Below, in pieces: positions 8,856-18,777 of a stretch of DNA of 64,000 bases. The notes below the pieces were generated by a model. That model saw nothing but the letters and a program-made list of their open reading frames with translations, had not been told where the DNA came from and did not search any database. Numbering within the stretch: position 1 is the first letter of the stretch; each line of letters starts with the position of its first letter. The stretch lies in NCBI RefSeq assembly GCF_022479115.1, contig NZ_CP092497.1, forward strand, positions 1,860,001-1,924,000, in the 5' to 3' direction. This DNA is from Amycolatopsis sp. EV170708-02-1. Its GTDB lineage: Bacteria > Actinomycetota > Actinomycetes > Mycobacteriales > Pseudonocardiaceae. Position numbers and translations under genes: made by a program.

Positions 8856-9989
8856 ATGCGTGTCCTGTTCACCTTTGCCGGTGGCAACGGCCACTTCCGG
8901 CCGCTGCTCCCCCTCGCCGGCGCGCTCGCCGACGCGGGGCACACGATCGCCTTCACCGGCGAGCCGCTGATGGTCCCGATCGTCGAGGCGGCGGGGTTCA
9001 CCGTGTTCCCGTCGGGACCGAATCTCGGCAGCGACGGCGCACGTCGGCCGCTGCTCCCCGTCGACAGGGATCGCGAGGACAGCGACCTCCGTGACGGTTT
9101 CGTCCGCCGCACCGCACCTCTGCGCGCGAAGGACGTCTTGGCGCTCTGCGAGAGCTGGGAACCGGATCTGCTCGTCTGCGACGAAGCCGATCACGGTGCG
9201 ATGATCGCCGCCGAACGGTCCGGCCTCCCGCACGCCACCGTCCTGGTGACCGCGGCGGGCGTGCTCATCCGCGCCGAGCTCATCGACGACGCGCTCAACG
9301 AGGTCCGCGCCGCCCACGACCTTCCGCCGCAACGAAACCTGGAGATGGCGTACCGCCACCTCGTGCTTTCCCCGTTCCCCGCGAGCTTCCGCGATCCCCG
9401 GTTCCCGCTGCCGCCGACCGCGCGGCCGTTCCACAGTCCCCTTCCCGGTCGCGGGCCGGCACCGGACTGGCACGTGGACGGCCGGCCCACCGTCTACTTC
9501 ACCCTCGGCACGATCTTCAACACCGAGTCCGGCGACCTGTTTAACCGGGCACTGGCAGGCCTGCGGGAGGTCAACGCGACCTGCGTCGTGACCGTCGGGA
9601 ACCTCATCGACCCCGCCGAATTCGGCACCCAGCCCGAGCACATCCATCTCACGCGTTACCTGCCGCAGGACGACGTCCTCCCGTACTGCGACGCGGTCCT
9701 CACCCACGGCGGTTCGGGCAGCCTGCTCGGCGCGATCGTCCACGGGCTGCCGATGGCGCTGCTCCCGATGGGCGCCGACCAGCCCCACAACGGCGACCGC
9801 GTCACCGAACTCGGTCTCGGCGTCGTCCTCGACGTCATCGACGCGACCGCGCGGGACATCCGCGACGCCGTGACCACGGTGCTGGCGGAACCGTCCTACC
9901 GGGAGACCGCCGGGCGGTTGCGGGACGAGGTCACCGCGTACCCGGCGCCGGAGAAGATCGTCCCGCTATTGGAAGGACTGCTCCGGTGA
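8856..9989 (+). CDS. MGT-type UDP-sugar glycosyltransferase (GT1)
   Basis: This GT-B fold protein has 377 residues. The N-terminal motif FAGGNGHFRPLLPLA is the acceptor-domain start of macrolide-type glycosyltransferases. The C-terminal THGGSGSLLGAIVHGLP followed by GADQPHNG is the nucleotide-sugar binding signature. These enzymes glycosylate natural products or lipids. Its stop overlaps the GTG of the ECF sigma factor gene, so the two are co-translated. The acceptor is unknown. Confidence 0.88.
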   Translation: MRVLFTFAGGNGHFRPLLPLAGALADAGHTIAFTGEPLMVPIVEAAGFTVFPSGPNLGSDGARRPLLPVDRDREDSDLRDGFVRRTAPLRAKDVLALCESWEPDLLVCDEADHGAMIAAERSGLPHATVLVTAAGVLIRAELIDDALNEVRAAHDLPPQRNLEMAYRHLVLSPFPASFRDPRFPLPPTARPFHSPLPGRGPAPDWHVDGRPTVYFTLGTIFNTESGDLFNRALAGLREVNATCVVTVGNLIDPAEFGTQPEHIHLTRYLPQDDVLPYCDAVLTHGGSGSLLGAIVHGLPMALLPMGADQPHNGDRVTELGLGVVLDVIDATARDIRDAVTTVLAEPSYRETAGRLRDEVTAYPAPEKIVPLLEGLLR

Positions 9990-11218
9990 CCTCCGAACTC
10001 GACGCCGCGATCACGCGGGCGTTCCGCGAGGAATCGGGGCAGGTGATCGCCACCCTGATCCGCGTCACCGGCGACTGGGACCTCGCCGAGGAATGCGTCC
10101 AAGAGGCGTTCGCGCTCGCGTTGCGCACCTGGCCCCGCGACGGCGTCCCCGCGAAACCCGGCGCGTGGCTGACGACAGCGGCGCGCAACCGCGCCACCGA
10201 CCGGATCCGGCGAGAGGCCGTCGGCGCGGCGAAACTGCGCGAAGCCGCCGAACTGAACGTCCCCGCCGAGCCGGAATGGGACGAGAGTGGCGTCCACGAC
10301 GACCGGCTCCGGCTGATCTTCACCTGCTGCCATCCCGCGCTGCCGCTGGAGGGACAGGTCGCGCTCGCGCTGCGGACGTTGGCCGGGCTCACCACCGCCG
10401 AGATCGCCCGCGCCTTCCTCGTCTCCGAGGCGACGATGTCGCAGCGCCTGGTCCGGGTGAAACGGAAGATCCGCACGGCGGGCATCCCGTACCGGGTCCC
10501 GCCCGCCGATCTGCTGCCCGAACGCACGGCCGCGGTGCTGGGGATGCTGTACCTGCTGTTCAACGAGGGCTACTCGGCCAGCGCCGGCACCGATCTGCTC
10601 CGGCCTGACCTGTCCGTGGAGGCCATCAGGCTCGCCCGGATCCTTGCGAGCCTCATGCCGGACGAACCGGAAGTCCTGGGGCTGCTGGCCCTGCTGCTCC
10701 TGCACGACGCCCGCCGGGCTACGCGCGTCGACGGTCAGGGCACGCTCGTCTCGCTCGAAGACCAGGACCGCGGCGGCTGGAACTCCGCCGAGATCGCCGA
10801 GGGCACGGAGTTGCTGGAGACCGCGCTCCGCCGCGGGGTTCCGGGGCAGTACCAGATCCAGGCCGCCATCGCCGCCTGCCACGCGACGGCCGCCCACGCC
10901 TCCGACACCGACTGGGCGCAGATCGCCGCCCTCTACGGGGAGCTACTGCGTTTCGTGCCCTCACCGGTCGTCGAGCTGAACCGCGCGGTCGCCGTCGCCA
11001 TGGCCGAAGGCCCCGACGCCGGGCTCGAACTGGTCGACAAGCTCACCGCGGACGGCAGTCTCCCCGGCTACCACCTGCTTCCCGCTACCCGCGCGGACCT
11101 GCTCCGGCGGCTCGACCGGCTCGACGAGGCCGCCGACGCCTACCGCGAGGCGCTCGCGCTCGCCGGCACTGACGCCGAGCGCGCCTACCTGTCGGGAAAA
11201 CTCGCCGAAATCTCCTGA
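9986..11218 (+). CDS. ECF sigma factor with C-terminal helical extension (ECF42-like)
   Basis: The protein has 410 residues. Sigma region 2 is at about 10-75 (DWDLAEECVQEAFALAL) and region 4 at about 120-165 (LTTAEIARAFLVSEATMSQRLVRVK). A long TPR-like C-terminal domain of about 230 residues follows, the layout of the ECF42/DUF6596 group. That group lacks a conventional anti-sigma factor and is often paired with YCII-type proteins. Here it is instead fused by a GTGA overlap to a glycosyltransferase. Regulation through the C-terminal domain is family knowledge; target genes are unknown. Confidence 0.9.
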   Translation: MTSELDAAITRAFREESGQVIATLIRVTGDWDLAEECVQEAFALALRTWPRDGVPAKPGAWLTTAARNRATDRIRREAVGAAKLREAAELNVPAEPEWDESGVHDDRLRLIFTCCHPALPLEGQVALALRTLAGLTTAEIARAFLVSEATMSQRLVRVKRKIRTAGIPYRVPPADLLPERTAAVLGMLYLLFNEGYSASAGTDLLRPDLSVEAIRLARILASLMPDEPEVLGLLALLLLHDARRATRVDGQGTLVSLEDQDRGGWNSAEIAEGTELLETALRRGVPGQYQIQAAIAACHATAAHASDTDWAQIAALYGELLRFVPSPVVELNRAVAVAMAEGPDAGLELVDKLTADGSLPGYHLLPATRADLLRRLDRLDEAADAYREALALAGTDAERAYLSGKLAEIS

Positions 11219-11292
11219 CTCCCGGCTGTCTGTCCGCGACGTCCCCGTTCGTCGGTGGGCGACAAGTCCCGAAAAGAGGAAGGGGTCATCCG

Positions 11293-12066
11293 ATGGCCGT
11301 TCTCGACGTCCCCGGCGCCCGGCTGCACCACACCGTGACCGGCAGCGGTCCGGTTCTGCTGTGCATTCCCGGTGGCGCGGCCGATTCCGCCATGTTCGCG
11401 CCGATCGCGGGCCTGCTCGCGGAGCACTACACGGTGATCACCTACGACCCGCGCGGGATCTCCCGCAGCCCCCTCGACGATCCGGACGGGGAACAACGGA
11501 TCGAGGCCCACACCGACGACGCGCTGCGCCTGCTCGACAGTGTGAGCTCGGAACCGGCGGTGATCTTCGCGTCCAGCGGTGGTTGCATGCAGGCCTTCGA
11601 TCTCGTGACCCGCCATCCCGGGCGGGTGAAGACTCTGCTGGCGCACGAACCGCCGCTGACGGCCCTGCTGCCCGGCCAACCCGACGGTGACCCGGACGAA
11701 CTGCAGCGCCTCCACCGTGAACACGGCATCGAGGCGGCGATGGCGAAGTTCATGGCCGACGCCGGTTTCGAGATGGACCAGAGCGTTCTCCCACCGGAGA
11801 TGCGGAAGAACATGGAGTTCTTCGTCGTGCACCTGATGAACATGATCGGAGACTTCACTCCGGACTACGAAGCGCTGAAGGCGTCGGACACCCGGATCGT
11901 CGTCGGTGTCGGGAAGGACTCGGCCGGGCAGCCCGCGCACGAGGCGGCGGTGCTCGCGGCCGCTCGTCTCGGGGTGGAGCCGACCTACTTCCCCGGTGAC
12001 CACGGTGGTTTCGCCGCCGAGGCCGCCACGTTCGCTCCGCTGCTTCGGGAGGTGCTCGACGCCTGA
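11293..12066 (+). CDS. Alpha/beta hydrolase
   Basis: The protein has 257 residues with an alpha/beta hydrolase fold. The oxyanion region is IPGGAADSAMF near the N-terminus, the nucleophile elbow is ASSGGCM (Ser of the S-x-G type), and the C-terminal GDHGGF carries the catalytic His. The substrate is not predictable. A purine-rich AAGAGGAAGG stretch precedes ATG 11293. The gene ends immediately before a strong convergent hairpin. Confidence 0.85.
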   Translation: MAVLDVPGARLHHTVTGSGPVLLCIPGGAADSAMFAPIAGLLAEHYTVITYDPRGISRSPLDDPDGEQRIEAHTDDALRLLDSVSSEPAVIFASSGGCMQAFDLVTRHPGRVKTLLAHEPPLTALLPGQPDGDPDELQRLHREHGIEAAMAKFMADAGFEMDQSVLPPEMRKNMEFFVVHLMNMIGDFTPDYEALKASDTRIVVGVGKDSAGQPAHEAAVLAAARLGVEPTYFPGDHGGFAAEAATFAPLLREVLDA

Positions 12067-12069
12067 TGT

Positions 12070-12109
12070 CAGGGAAGGGTCGTTCTTCGTCCTGAACGAC
12101 CCTTCCCTG
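12070..12109. terminator. Bidirectional hairpin terminator
   Basis: A perfect 16-base inverted repeat (12070-12085 with 12094-12109, 8-base loop) begins 4 bases after the hydrolase stop and 8 bases before the stop of the opposite-strand DUF1772 gene. It is likely shared by both convergent transcripts. Confidence 0.75.
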
Positions 12110-12116
12110 CCCCGCG

Positions 12117-12608
12117 TCAGGCGCGGACGTGCACGATCAGCCCGCCCACCAGAGCGCCGAAGCCACCGATCGCGGCCAAGGTCCGGACCAGGTTCCACCG
12201 CTCCCAGACACCCTCGAACTTCGCCCGCAGCGCCTCGAAGTCGGTGCTGTCGCCGTCGAAACCCGCTTCGAGCGCGTTGTTCAGCGGCACGTTGATCGCC
12301 ATCGTCACGATCAGCATCACCAGCAGCAGGACGAACCCCGCGATGAGCCACGGCAGCGCGGGCCGCAGTTCCGACCGGAAGTGCAGCGCCGCCGCCACCG
12401 CGGCGAGCAGCGGCGCACCGCCGAAGCTCAGCCCGAACCAGCCGTTGAGGATCGCGATGTTGATCTCCCGCATCCCCGTCACATACGTCCGGGCGTCCGC
12501 CCGCCCCAGCCCCGGCATCACCGAGCACGTGTACGCGTAGAACAAGCCGGCGATCAACCCCGCCGTGATGACGGCCGCGATCAGGACGATCTCGCTCAGC
12601 GTCGCCAT
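12117..12608 (-). CDS. DUF1772 membrane protein
   Basis: The protein has 163 residues with four hydrophobic segments and the DUF1772 pattern (YAYTCSVMPGL near residue 25, NVPLNNAL about two thirds through). Such proteins are often encoded with NAD(P)-binding or AraC-type genes in actinomycetes, as here. ATG 12608 follows the strong ribosome-binding stretch GGGAGGCGACAGGA. It is the second gene of a probable operon, 32 bases after the NAD(P)H-binding protein. Confidence 0.85.
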   Translation of the reverse strand: MATLSEIVLIAAVITAGLIAGLFYAYTCSVMPGLGRADARTYVTGMREINIAILNGWFGLSFGGAPLLAAVAAALHFRSELRPALPWLIAGFVLLLVMLIVTMAINVPLNNALEAGFDGDSTDFEALRAKFEGVWERWNLVRTLAAIGGFGALVGGLIVHVRA

Positions 12609-12640
12609 TCCTGTCGCCTCCCTTCCGATTCCAGCTCGTT

Positions 12641-13468
12641 TCATCGATTCCAGACCCCGGTGGCCGCCGCTTTCGCGGCATATTCGGAGAAGTCCCTCGC
12701 GGGCCTGCCCAGCACCCGCTCCACATCACCGGTGATCGAAGAGTTCCGGCCGTCGAGGACGCGCGTGAACAGATCGGTCAGGCCCTCGATCTCCTCCTCC
12801 GGCACGCCCTGTTCGGCCGCTCCCGCGGCGAATTCCGCGGCGGAGACCGGAACGTACCGGACATCCCGCCCCGAAGCCTTGCCGATTTCCGCCGCCGCGT
12901 CCGCGAAACTCAGCAATCGGGGGCCGGTCAGCTCGTACACCTCGCCGTCGTGCCCGTCGGTGGTCAGCGCCGCCACCGTCACGTCGACGATGTCCTCGAC
13001 GTCGATGAACGGCTCGGTCACCGACCCGGCGGGCAGCACGATCTCCCCGGCGAGCACCGGTTCCAGCAGGAAATGCTCGCTGAAGTTCTGCGCGAACCAG
13101 CTGGCCCGCACGACCGTCCACTCGGCACCGGACTCCCGCACTCCCTGTTCGCTGACCACGGCTTCCTCTTCGCCGCGGCCGGACAGCAGGACCAGCCGCC
13201 GGACACCGTGGTCCACGGCCAGCTTCGAGAAGTCGCGGATGGCTTCCGCCGCACCGGGGAAGGCCAGATCCGGGTAGTAGGTCAGGTAGGCGGCGCTGAT
13301 TCCGGTGACCGCGGCCGACCAGGTCGACCGGTCGTCCCAGTCGAACACCGGCCGCGAAGCCTTCCGGACGTCGATCCCGAGGTCGGTCAGCCGCTGCGAG
13401 ACCCGGCTCCCGGTCTTGCCCGTCGCGCCGAGGACCAGGACCGTCTCGTTGTTCTTCGTGTTCGTCAT
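12641..13468 (-). CDS. NAD(P)H-binding NmrA/QOR2-like oxidoreductase
   Basis: The protein has 275 residues. A Rossmann fold opens with VLVLGATGKTGSRV (about 10-23), the NmrA-like atypical short-chain dehydrogenase signature. These proteins act as quinone or ketone reductases or as redox sensors. It is divergent from an AraC-type regulator (13550), the probable regulator, and upstream of the DUF1772 gene. Confidence 0.85.
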   Translation of the reverse strand: MTNTKNNETVLVLGATGKTGSRVSQRLTDLGIDVRKASRPVFDWDDRSTWSAAVTGISAAYLTYYPDLAFPGAAEAIRDFSKLAVDHGVRRLVLLSGRGEEEAVVSEQGVRESGAEWTVVRASWFAQNFSEHFLLEPVLAGEIVLPAGSVTEPFIDVEDIVDVTVAALTTDGHDGEVYELTGPRLLSFADAAAEIGKASGRDVRYVPVSAAEFAAGAAEQGVPEEEIEGLTDLFTRVLDGRNSSITGDVERVLGRPARDFSEYAAKAAATGVWNR

Positions 13469-13549
13469 GGCACTAGTCAAGCGCCTGCGAATGAGACGGA
13501 ACATAGTTCAGAGGCTCTCTTCCATGTTTCATCGTCTACACTTCGGGGC

Positions 13550-14488
13550 ATGGATCCTCTCGCCGGCCTGCTCGACGGACCCCGCGCGCGCGGCGCGTTC
13601 CTGCTGAAGTCGGTCATGACCCCGCCGTGGTCACTGCGGATCGAGGACGAGGCGCCGCTGACGGTGATGGCGCAGGTCCGCGGCGAGTCCTGGGTGGTGC
13701 CCGAACACGGGGACGCGGTCCGCCTCGGCACCGGCGACATCGCCATCGCCCGCGGCCCGGACCCGTATCTCGTCGCGGACGACCCCGCCACGCCACCGCA
13801 GGCGATGATCCTGCCGGGGCAGGAATGCCTGACCCCGGACGGGAAACACCTCACCGACCTGTCGGATCTCGGCGTCCGCACCTGGGGCGACGACCCGGAC
13901 GGCCCCGTCGTCCTGCTCACCGGCACCTACCCGCTGGAGGGCGAGATCAGCAAACGGCTCCTCAACGCGCTGCCGTCGCTGCTGGTCGTCCGGGACGAGG
14001 AGTGGGACAACCCGCTGGTGTCACTGCTCGCCGCTGAAATCGTCAAGGACACGCCCGGTCAGGAAGCCGTCCTGGACCGCGTGCTCGATCTGCTCCTGGT
14101 CGCCGCGCTGCGCACGTGGTTCGACCGGCCAGACGCCGCGGCACCCGCCTGGTACCGCGCGCATAGCGATCCCGTCGTCGGACGCGCGCTGAAACTGTTG
14201 CAGCACAAGCCTTCCGAACCGTGGACCGTGGCGAGCCTCGCGGCCGACACCGGCGTGTCCCGTGCCGCGTTCGCCCGGCGGTTCACCGCCGCGGTCGGCG
14301 AACCGCCGATGACCTACCTCTCGAGCTGGCGGATCGCGCTCGCCGCGGATCTCCTGCGCCAGCACCCCGACGTCACGATCGGCGCGGTCGCCCGGCAGGT
14401 CGGCTACGGCAGCTCGTTCGCGCTCAGCACCGCGTTCAAACGCGAACACGGCGTCAGCCCGCAGGGTTACCGCGCCGGCGTCGCGTAA
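13550..14488 (+). CDS. AraC family regulator with cupin sensor domain
   Basis: The protein has 312 residues. The N-terminal cupin_6-type domain (about 10-195) includes VRGESWVVPEHGDAVRL. The C-terminal AraC double helix-turn-helix (about 205-310) includes WTVASLAADTGVSRAAFARRF and IGAVARQVGYGSSFALSTAFKR. This group usually activates or represses a divergent oxidoreductase, matching the NAD(P)H-binding gene at 12641. The 3' end overlaps the opposite-strand WYL gene by 22 bases. Confidence 0.9.
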   Translation: MDPLAGLLDGPRARGAFLLKSVMTPPWSLRIEDEAPLTVMAQVRGESWVVPEHGDAVRLGTGDIAIARGPDPYLVADDPATPPQAMILPGQECLTPDGKHLTDLSDLGVRTWGDDPDGPVVLLTGTYPLEGEISKRLLNALPSLLVVRDEEWDNPLVSLLAAEIVKDTPGQEAVLDRVLDLLLVAALRTWFDRPDAAAPAWYRAHSDPVVGRALKLLQHKPSEPWTVASLAADTGVSRAAFARRFTAAVGEPPMTYLSSWRIALAADLLRQHPDVTIGAVARQVGYGSSFALSTAFKREHGVSPQGYRAGVA

Positions 14489-15420
14489 CGCTCGACCAGT
14501 TCCGCGCCGATCCGCGCGAGTTCCTCCTGGACCGACGCCGGGCCCAGCACTTCGATCATCGAGCCCCAGCCCGCGAGCTGCTGGGCGATCATCCACGCCA
14601 CCGGCGCCGACACCGTCACCCGCACACGCCCGTCGTCGAGCGTCTCCTCGACCCGCGCCTGCCGTCCGAAGTGGTCCTGGAGGATCGGCAGATGCCGCTC
14701 GGCGATGAGCACGGTCGCGTCCAGGCCCGAACGCCGTTGCTCGACCCGGTCGACCACCTGCTCCCACGCGCGCGTCAGTTCGAAATCGTCCGGCCGCGCC
14801 GCGGGCAGATCGGTGACCTCGGCGTCGGACATGCGGTCGACGCGGAAGGTGCGCTGGCCCTTCTCGGTGCCCGCGATGAGGTACCAGATGTCGTCCTTGT
14901 CCACGAGCCCCCACGGATCCACCACCCGCTCCACCGGTTCCGCGCCCTTCTTCGCGTAGCCGAACCGGACCTTGCGACGACGCACGATCCCGGCTTGCAG
15001 CACGGTGAGCAATTCGGGCCGCTCCTTCTCTCGCTCACCCCACCGCGACGGGTCGATGACGACCGCGTCCGCGGCGGCCTGCGCGTCGGCGCGGAACGTG
15101 TCCGGCAGGGCCCGGACCAGCTTCCGCAGCGCGGATTTCACCTCGGGCGAGATCGACGCCGCCGGACCGGCGAGCAGGAACAGCGCCTGAGCCTCCGACG
15201 CCGACAGTCCACTGAGGTCGGTCCGCGCGCCGCCGACGAGCGACCAGCCGCCGCCCCGGCCGGGCTGCGGGTACACCGGGACGCCCGCGGCCGACAACGC
15301 CTCGAGGTCGCGCCGGGCGGTGGCGACCGAGATCTCCAGCTCGTCCGCCAGTTCTGAAGCCGTGACGCGGCCACGCGCCTGCATCAGCAGGAGGGTGGCC
15401 ACCAGGCGATCGGCACGCAT
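14467..15420 (-). CDS. WYL-domain transcriptional regulator
   Basis: The protein has 317 residues. An N-terminal winged helix (about 1-60) contains GRVTASELADELEISVATARRDLEAL. The central and C-terminal WYL domain includes DPWGLVDKDDIWYLIAG. WYL regulators bind nucleotide or nucleic-acid ligands and often repress a neighbouring gene. It is divergent from the SDR gene at 15532, separated by 111 bases, and that gene is the likely target. Confidence 0.9.
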   Translation of the reverse strand: MRADRLVATLLLMQARGRVTASELADELEISVATARRDLEALSAAGVPVYPQPGRGGGWSLVGGARTDLSGLSASEAQALFLLAGPAASISPEVKSALRKLVRALPDTFRADAQAAADAVVIDPSRWGEREKERPELLTVLQAGIVRRRKVRFGYAKKGAEPVERVVDPWGLVDKDDIWYLIAGTEKGQRTFRVDRMSDAEVTDLPAARPDDFELTRAWEQVVDRVEQRRSGLDATVLIAERHLPILQDHFGRQARVEETLDDGRVRVTVSAPVAWMIAQQLAGWGSMIEVLGPASVQEELARIGAELVERYATPAR

Positions 15421-15531
15421 GCGCCCAGTCTCGCAGGTAAACCGCTCATCCGGTGACCACTTTGCAGCGCGGCACTTGACCTTCACACCGATGTCAGGCC
15501 CTACGGTCACCCCACTCGAAAGGAGAACCAC

Positions 15532-16170
15532 ATGGCAGGCGCAGTGATCATCGGCGCGGGACCGGGTATCGGCCGCTCGGTCGCGCACCGATTCGCCAAG
15601 GAAGGGCTGCCGATCACCTTGCTGGCCCGAAGCGCGGCGACCCTGGAGCCGCTGGCCGCCGAGCTCGGAACCACGCTGGCACTCACCGCCGACGTCACCG
15701 ACGAAGCCTCCCTCAGGGCCGCTCTCGACACCGCCGTGCGGGAGCACGGGGTGCCCGACGTCGTGGTCTACAACGCGGCGATCATCCAGGCCGACGCTCC
15801 CGGCGAGCTGTCCGTCGAACGGCATCTCGCGGCGTGGTCGGTCAACGTCGTCGGAGCGATCACCACCGCCGCCCAGGTCGCGCCGGGCATGGCCGAGCGC
15901 GGATCGGGCACCATCATCGTGACCGGCGGGATGCCCGAAACCGTTCCCGCGTACACCAGCCTCTCGCTCGGAAAGGCGGGTGTCAGAGCGCTGGTTTCCC
16001 TGCTGGACAAGCAATTCGGTCCTTCAGGGGTGCATGTCGCCACGGTGACCGTCGCCGGTCCCGTCGCGAAAGGAACCCCGTTCGACCCCGACGACATCGC
16101 CGAGCACTACTGGCGGCTGCACACGCAGCCACGAGACAAGTGGCAGCAGGAAATCGTCCACGAGGGGTAG
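15532..16170 (+). CDS. Short-chain dehydrogenase/reductase
   Basis: The protein has 212 residues. It has the SDR nucleotide-binding start IIGAGPGIGRSVAHRF. The expected active-site Tyr region reads AYTSLSLGKAGVRAL, so YxxxK is weak here (Tyr followed by TSLSLGK), a departure from the classical motif. AGGAG at 15521-15525 stands 6 bases before the ATG. The protein is shorter than typical SDRs (about 250). It is divergent from the WYL regulator. Confidence 0.82.
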   Translation: MAGAVIIGAGPGIGRSVAHRFAKEGLPITLLARSAATLEPLAAELGTTLALTADVTDEASLRAALDTAVREHGVPDVVVYNAAIIQADAPGELSVERHLAAWSVNVVGAITTAAQVAPGMAERGSGTIIVTGGMPETVPAYTSLSLGKAGVRALVSLLDKQFGPSGVHVATVTVAGPVAKGTPFDPDDIAEHYWRLHTQPRDKWQQEIVHEG

Positions 16171-16175
16171 CAGAC

Positions 16176-16979
16176 TCACCAGTGCGCCGGAGGGGACAGC
16201 GACTCCGGCAGTTTCGTCGTCGCGTCGCCCTTCGCCGCGTCCAATTGCGACTGGAGGAGGAAGAGCGCGTCCCGGAAATCCGCGCCGCGGAGGTCGGCGT
16301 CACGCAGGTCCGCCCCGGTGACGTCGGCCTGCCGGAGATCGGCTCCCCGCAGATCTGCGCCGATCAGGTACGCCCCGCGCAAAAGAGCGCCGCGCAGGTT
16401 CGCTCCCTTGAGCTTCGCGCCGATGAGGTCGGCACCGCGGCGGTCCTTCTTCTTGCCCGGCACGGCGGCGCGGGCGAGTTCGCTCGCGCGCAGCAGCAGC
16501 CCGTTCACCGCGCCCCGATGCGAGTGGACGTCCAGTTTCCGCAGCACGCCGGGCGTGTCCAGCGTCATCCGCTCGGTCCGGTCGATCAACTCGGCCAGGT
16601 CGTCACGGATCGGCGCGGACGTCGGCAGCGAAGCCGCCTCGGTGAGGTAGTAGAGCAGCTCCTGCAGATCCCGCATCACCGGGAAGACCGCGAACATCGT
16701 TTTCGCCGTCTTCGGCGACTTCCGCCAGTCCTCGCCGTCGAAGGTGACCTGCGAGACCTTCTGGCCCGCGCCGAAGCAGTCGTAGACCGTGCAGCCGGTG
16801 AACCCCGTCTTGCGGAGCTTGTCGTGGATGCCGCACCGCGAGTCCTCACGCAGGTTCGGGCACGCCTGGCCCGCCGGTTTGGTGATCGCGAAGTCGGCCG
16901 ACGCCGCGAAGGCCGGGACGACACAGCACAGGCCGAAGCAGTTCGCGCAGTCGGCTCGCAGGCTGGAAAGGGCTGGCAC
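16176..16979 (-). CDS. Pentapeptide-repeat protein with cysteine-rich N-terminus
   Basis: The protein has 267 residues from GTG 16979. The N-terminal third contains cysteine clusters ([10 protein letters not shown], then CPNL, CGIH and CTVYDC), possibly a metal site. The C-terminal region (about 190-245) has pentapeptide repeats of the A(D/N)LRG type ([19 protein letters not shown]), which form a right-handed beta helix. A longer start at 17096 is open but adds a sequence with no visible homology. GTG 16979 has GGAG ten bases upstream. The function is unknown; some pentapeptide proteins protect gyrase. Confidence 0.78.
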   Translation of the reverse strand: MPALSSLRADCANCFGLCCVVPAFAASADFAITKPAGQACPNLREDSRCGIHDKLRKTGFTGCTVYDCFGAGQKVSQVTFDGEDWRKSPKTAKTMFAVFPVMRDLQELLYYLTEAASLPTSAPIRDDLAELIDRTERMTLDTPGVLRKLDVHSHRGAVNGLLLRASELARAAVPGKKKDRRGADLIGAKLKGANLRGALLRGAYLIGADLRGADLRQADVTGADLRDADLRGADFRDALFLLQSQLDAAKGDATTKLPESLSPPAHW

Positions 16980-17239
16980 GGTGGTTCGGACTCCAGAAGC
17001 TCGGCAAGGTGTTCCAGCCACAGGGTACGGAGAGCACTTTCCGTGCAGGGCACCCGCCGCCAATGGCCGCCAGACGAAGGTCGGGGCCTGCCCCATTCAG
17101 TCGATTCGGACACCTCAGACGCTCAATAACCTCGATCTCCGTGGGATTCGGCAGGTGCCGTCCCATGCGGTCGAGCTGGACCGCTTTCGCCGCTGTGGTC
17201 CTTGACCGGCCGGTCCCCTGCGAACGACAGGACGAACAC

Positions 17240-18423
<1,184 letters not shown>

Positions 18424-18432
18424 CCAGCTCGG

Positions 18433-18480
18433 TCTCGTGAGTGGTGAGGACGGTTCTAACCGTCCTCACCACTCACGAGA
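18433..18480. terminator. Perfect 23-base-arm hairpin
   Basis: The arms 18433-18455 and 18458-18480 are exactly complementary around a 2-base centre, just after the subtilase stop. It probably terminates that transcript. Confidence 0.7.
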
Positions 18481-18520
18481 CTTGACCCACCAGTCCACCG
18501 CCGCCCCTTGCACGCCCCTG

Positions 18521-18579
18521 AAGTATGTGAAGGCCCGCTTCACTGCGCTAGACGCAGTGAAGGGGGCCTTCACATACTT
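18521..18579. repeat. Dispersed palindromic repeat, near-perfect copy
   Basis: A 59-base hairpin with arms starting AAGTATGTGAAGGCCC and one mismatch lies between convergent genes. It shares the GTGAAGG/CCTTCAC arm structure with the elements at 5327, 37287 and 63628. Confidence 0.7.
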
Positions 18580-18589
18580 GGGACGGTAT

Positions 18590-18633
18590 GAAGGTCGAGT
18601 TCCCTCGGCTCAGCCGAGGGAAGGAGTCCTTCA
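18590..18633. repeat. Palindromic repeat, diverged copy
   Basis: The inner arms TTCCCTCGGCT and AGCCGAGGGAA are perfect. The outer GAAGG and CCTTC pair again after a 5-base mismatched bulge. It lies 10 bases after the previous element. Confidence 0.6.
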
Positions 18634-18735
18634 CACGCCCCTGTGACTACTGGGACAGGTGGTGTTCCCGGGGCTGCGGTGGCGATCGCGTAGTCCAACG
18701 ACCACGCCCAGTCAGTACCTAAGACACCCTTGGCG

Positions 18736-18761
18736 CTAACCGTCCTCACCACTCACGAGAC
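18736..18761. repeat. Second copy of hairpin arm (26 bases)
   Basis: These 26 bases are identical to 18456-18481, the right arm of the hairpin at 18433. Without its left arm it cannot fold locally, but it could pair with the distal left arm. Confidence 0.75.
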
Positions 18762-18777
18762 GTGCCCCGCCCCTGCG

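Larger units (their letters stand above)
18424..18777. other. Gene-free intergenic region rich in palindromes
   Basis: This is a 354-base stretch between the convergent subtilase and SGNH genes. It contains one perfect 23-base-arm hairpin, two members of the AAGG/CCTT palindrome family and a second copy of one hairpin arm. No coding sequence or RNA gene is recognised. Confidence 0.7.
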
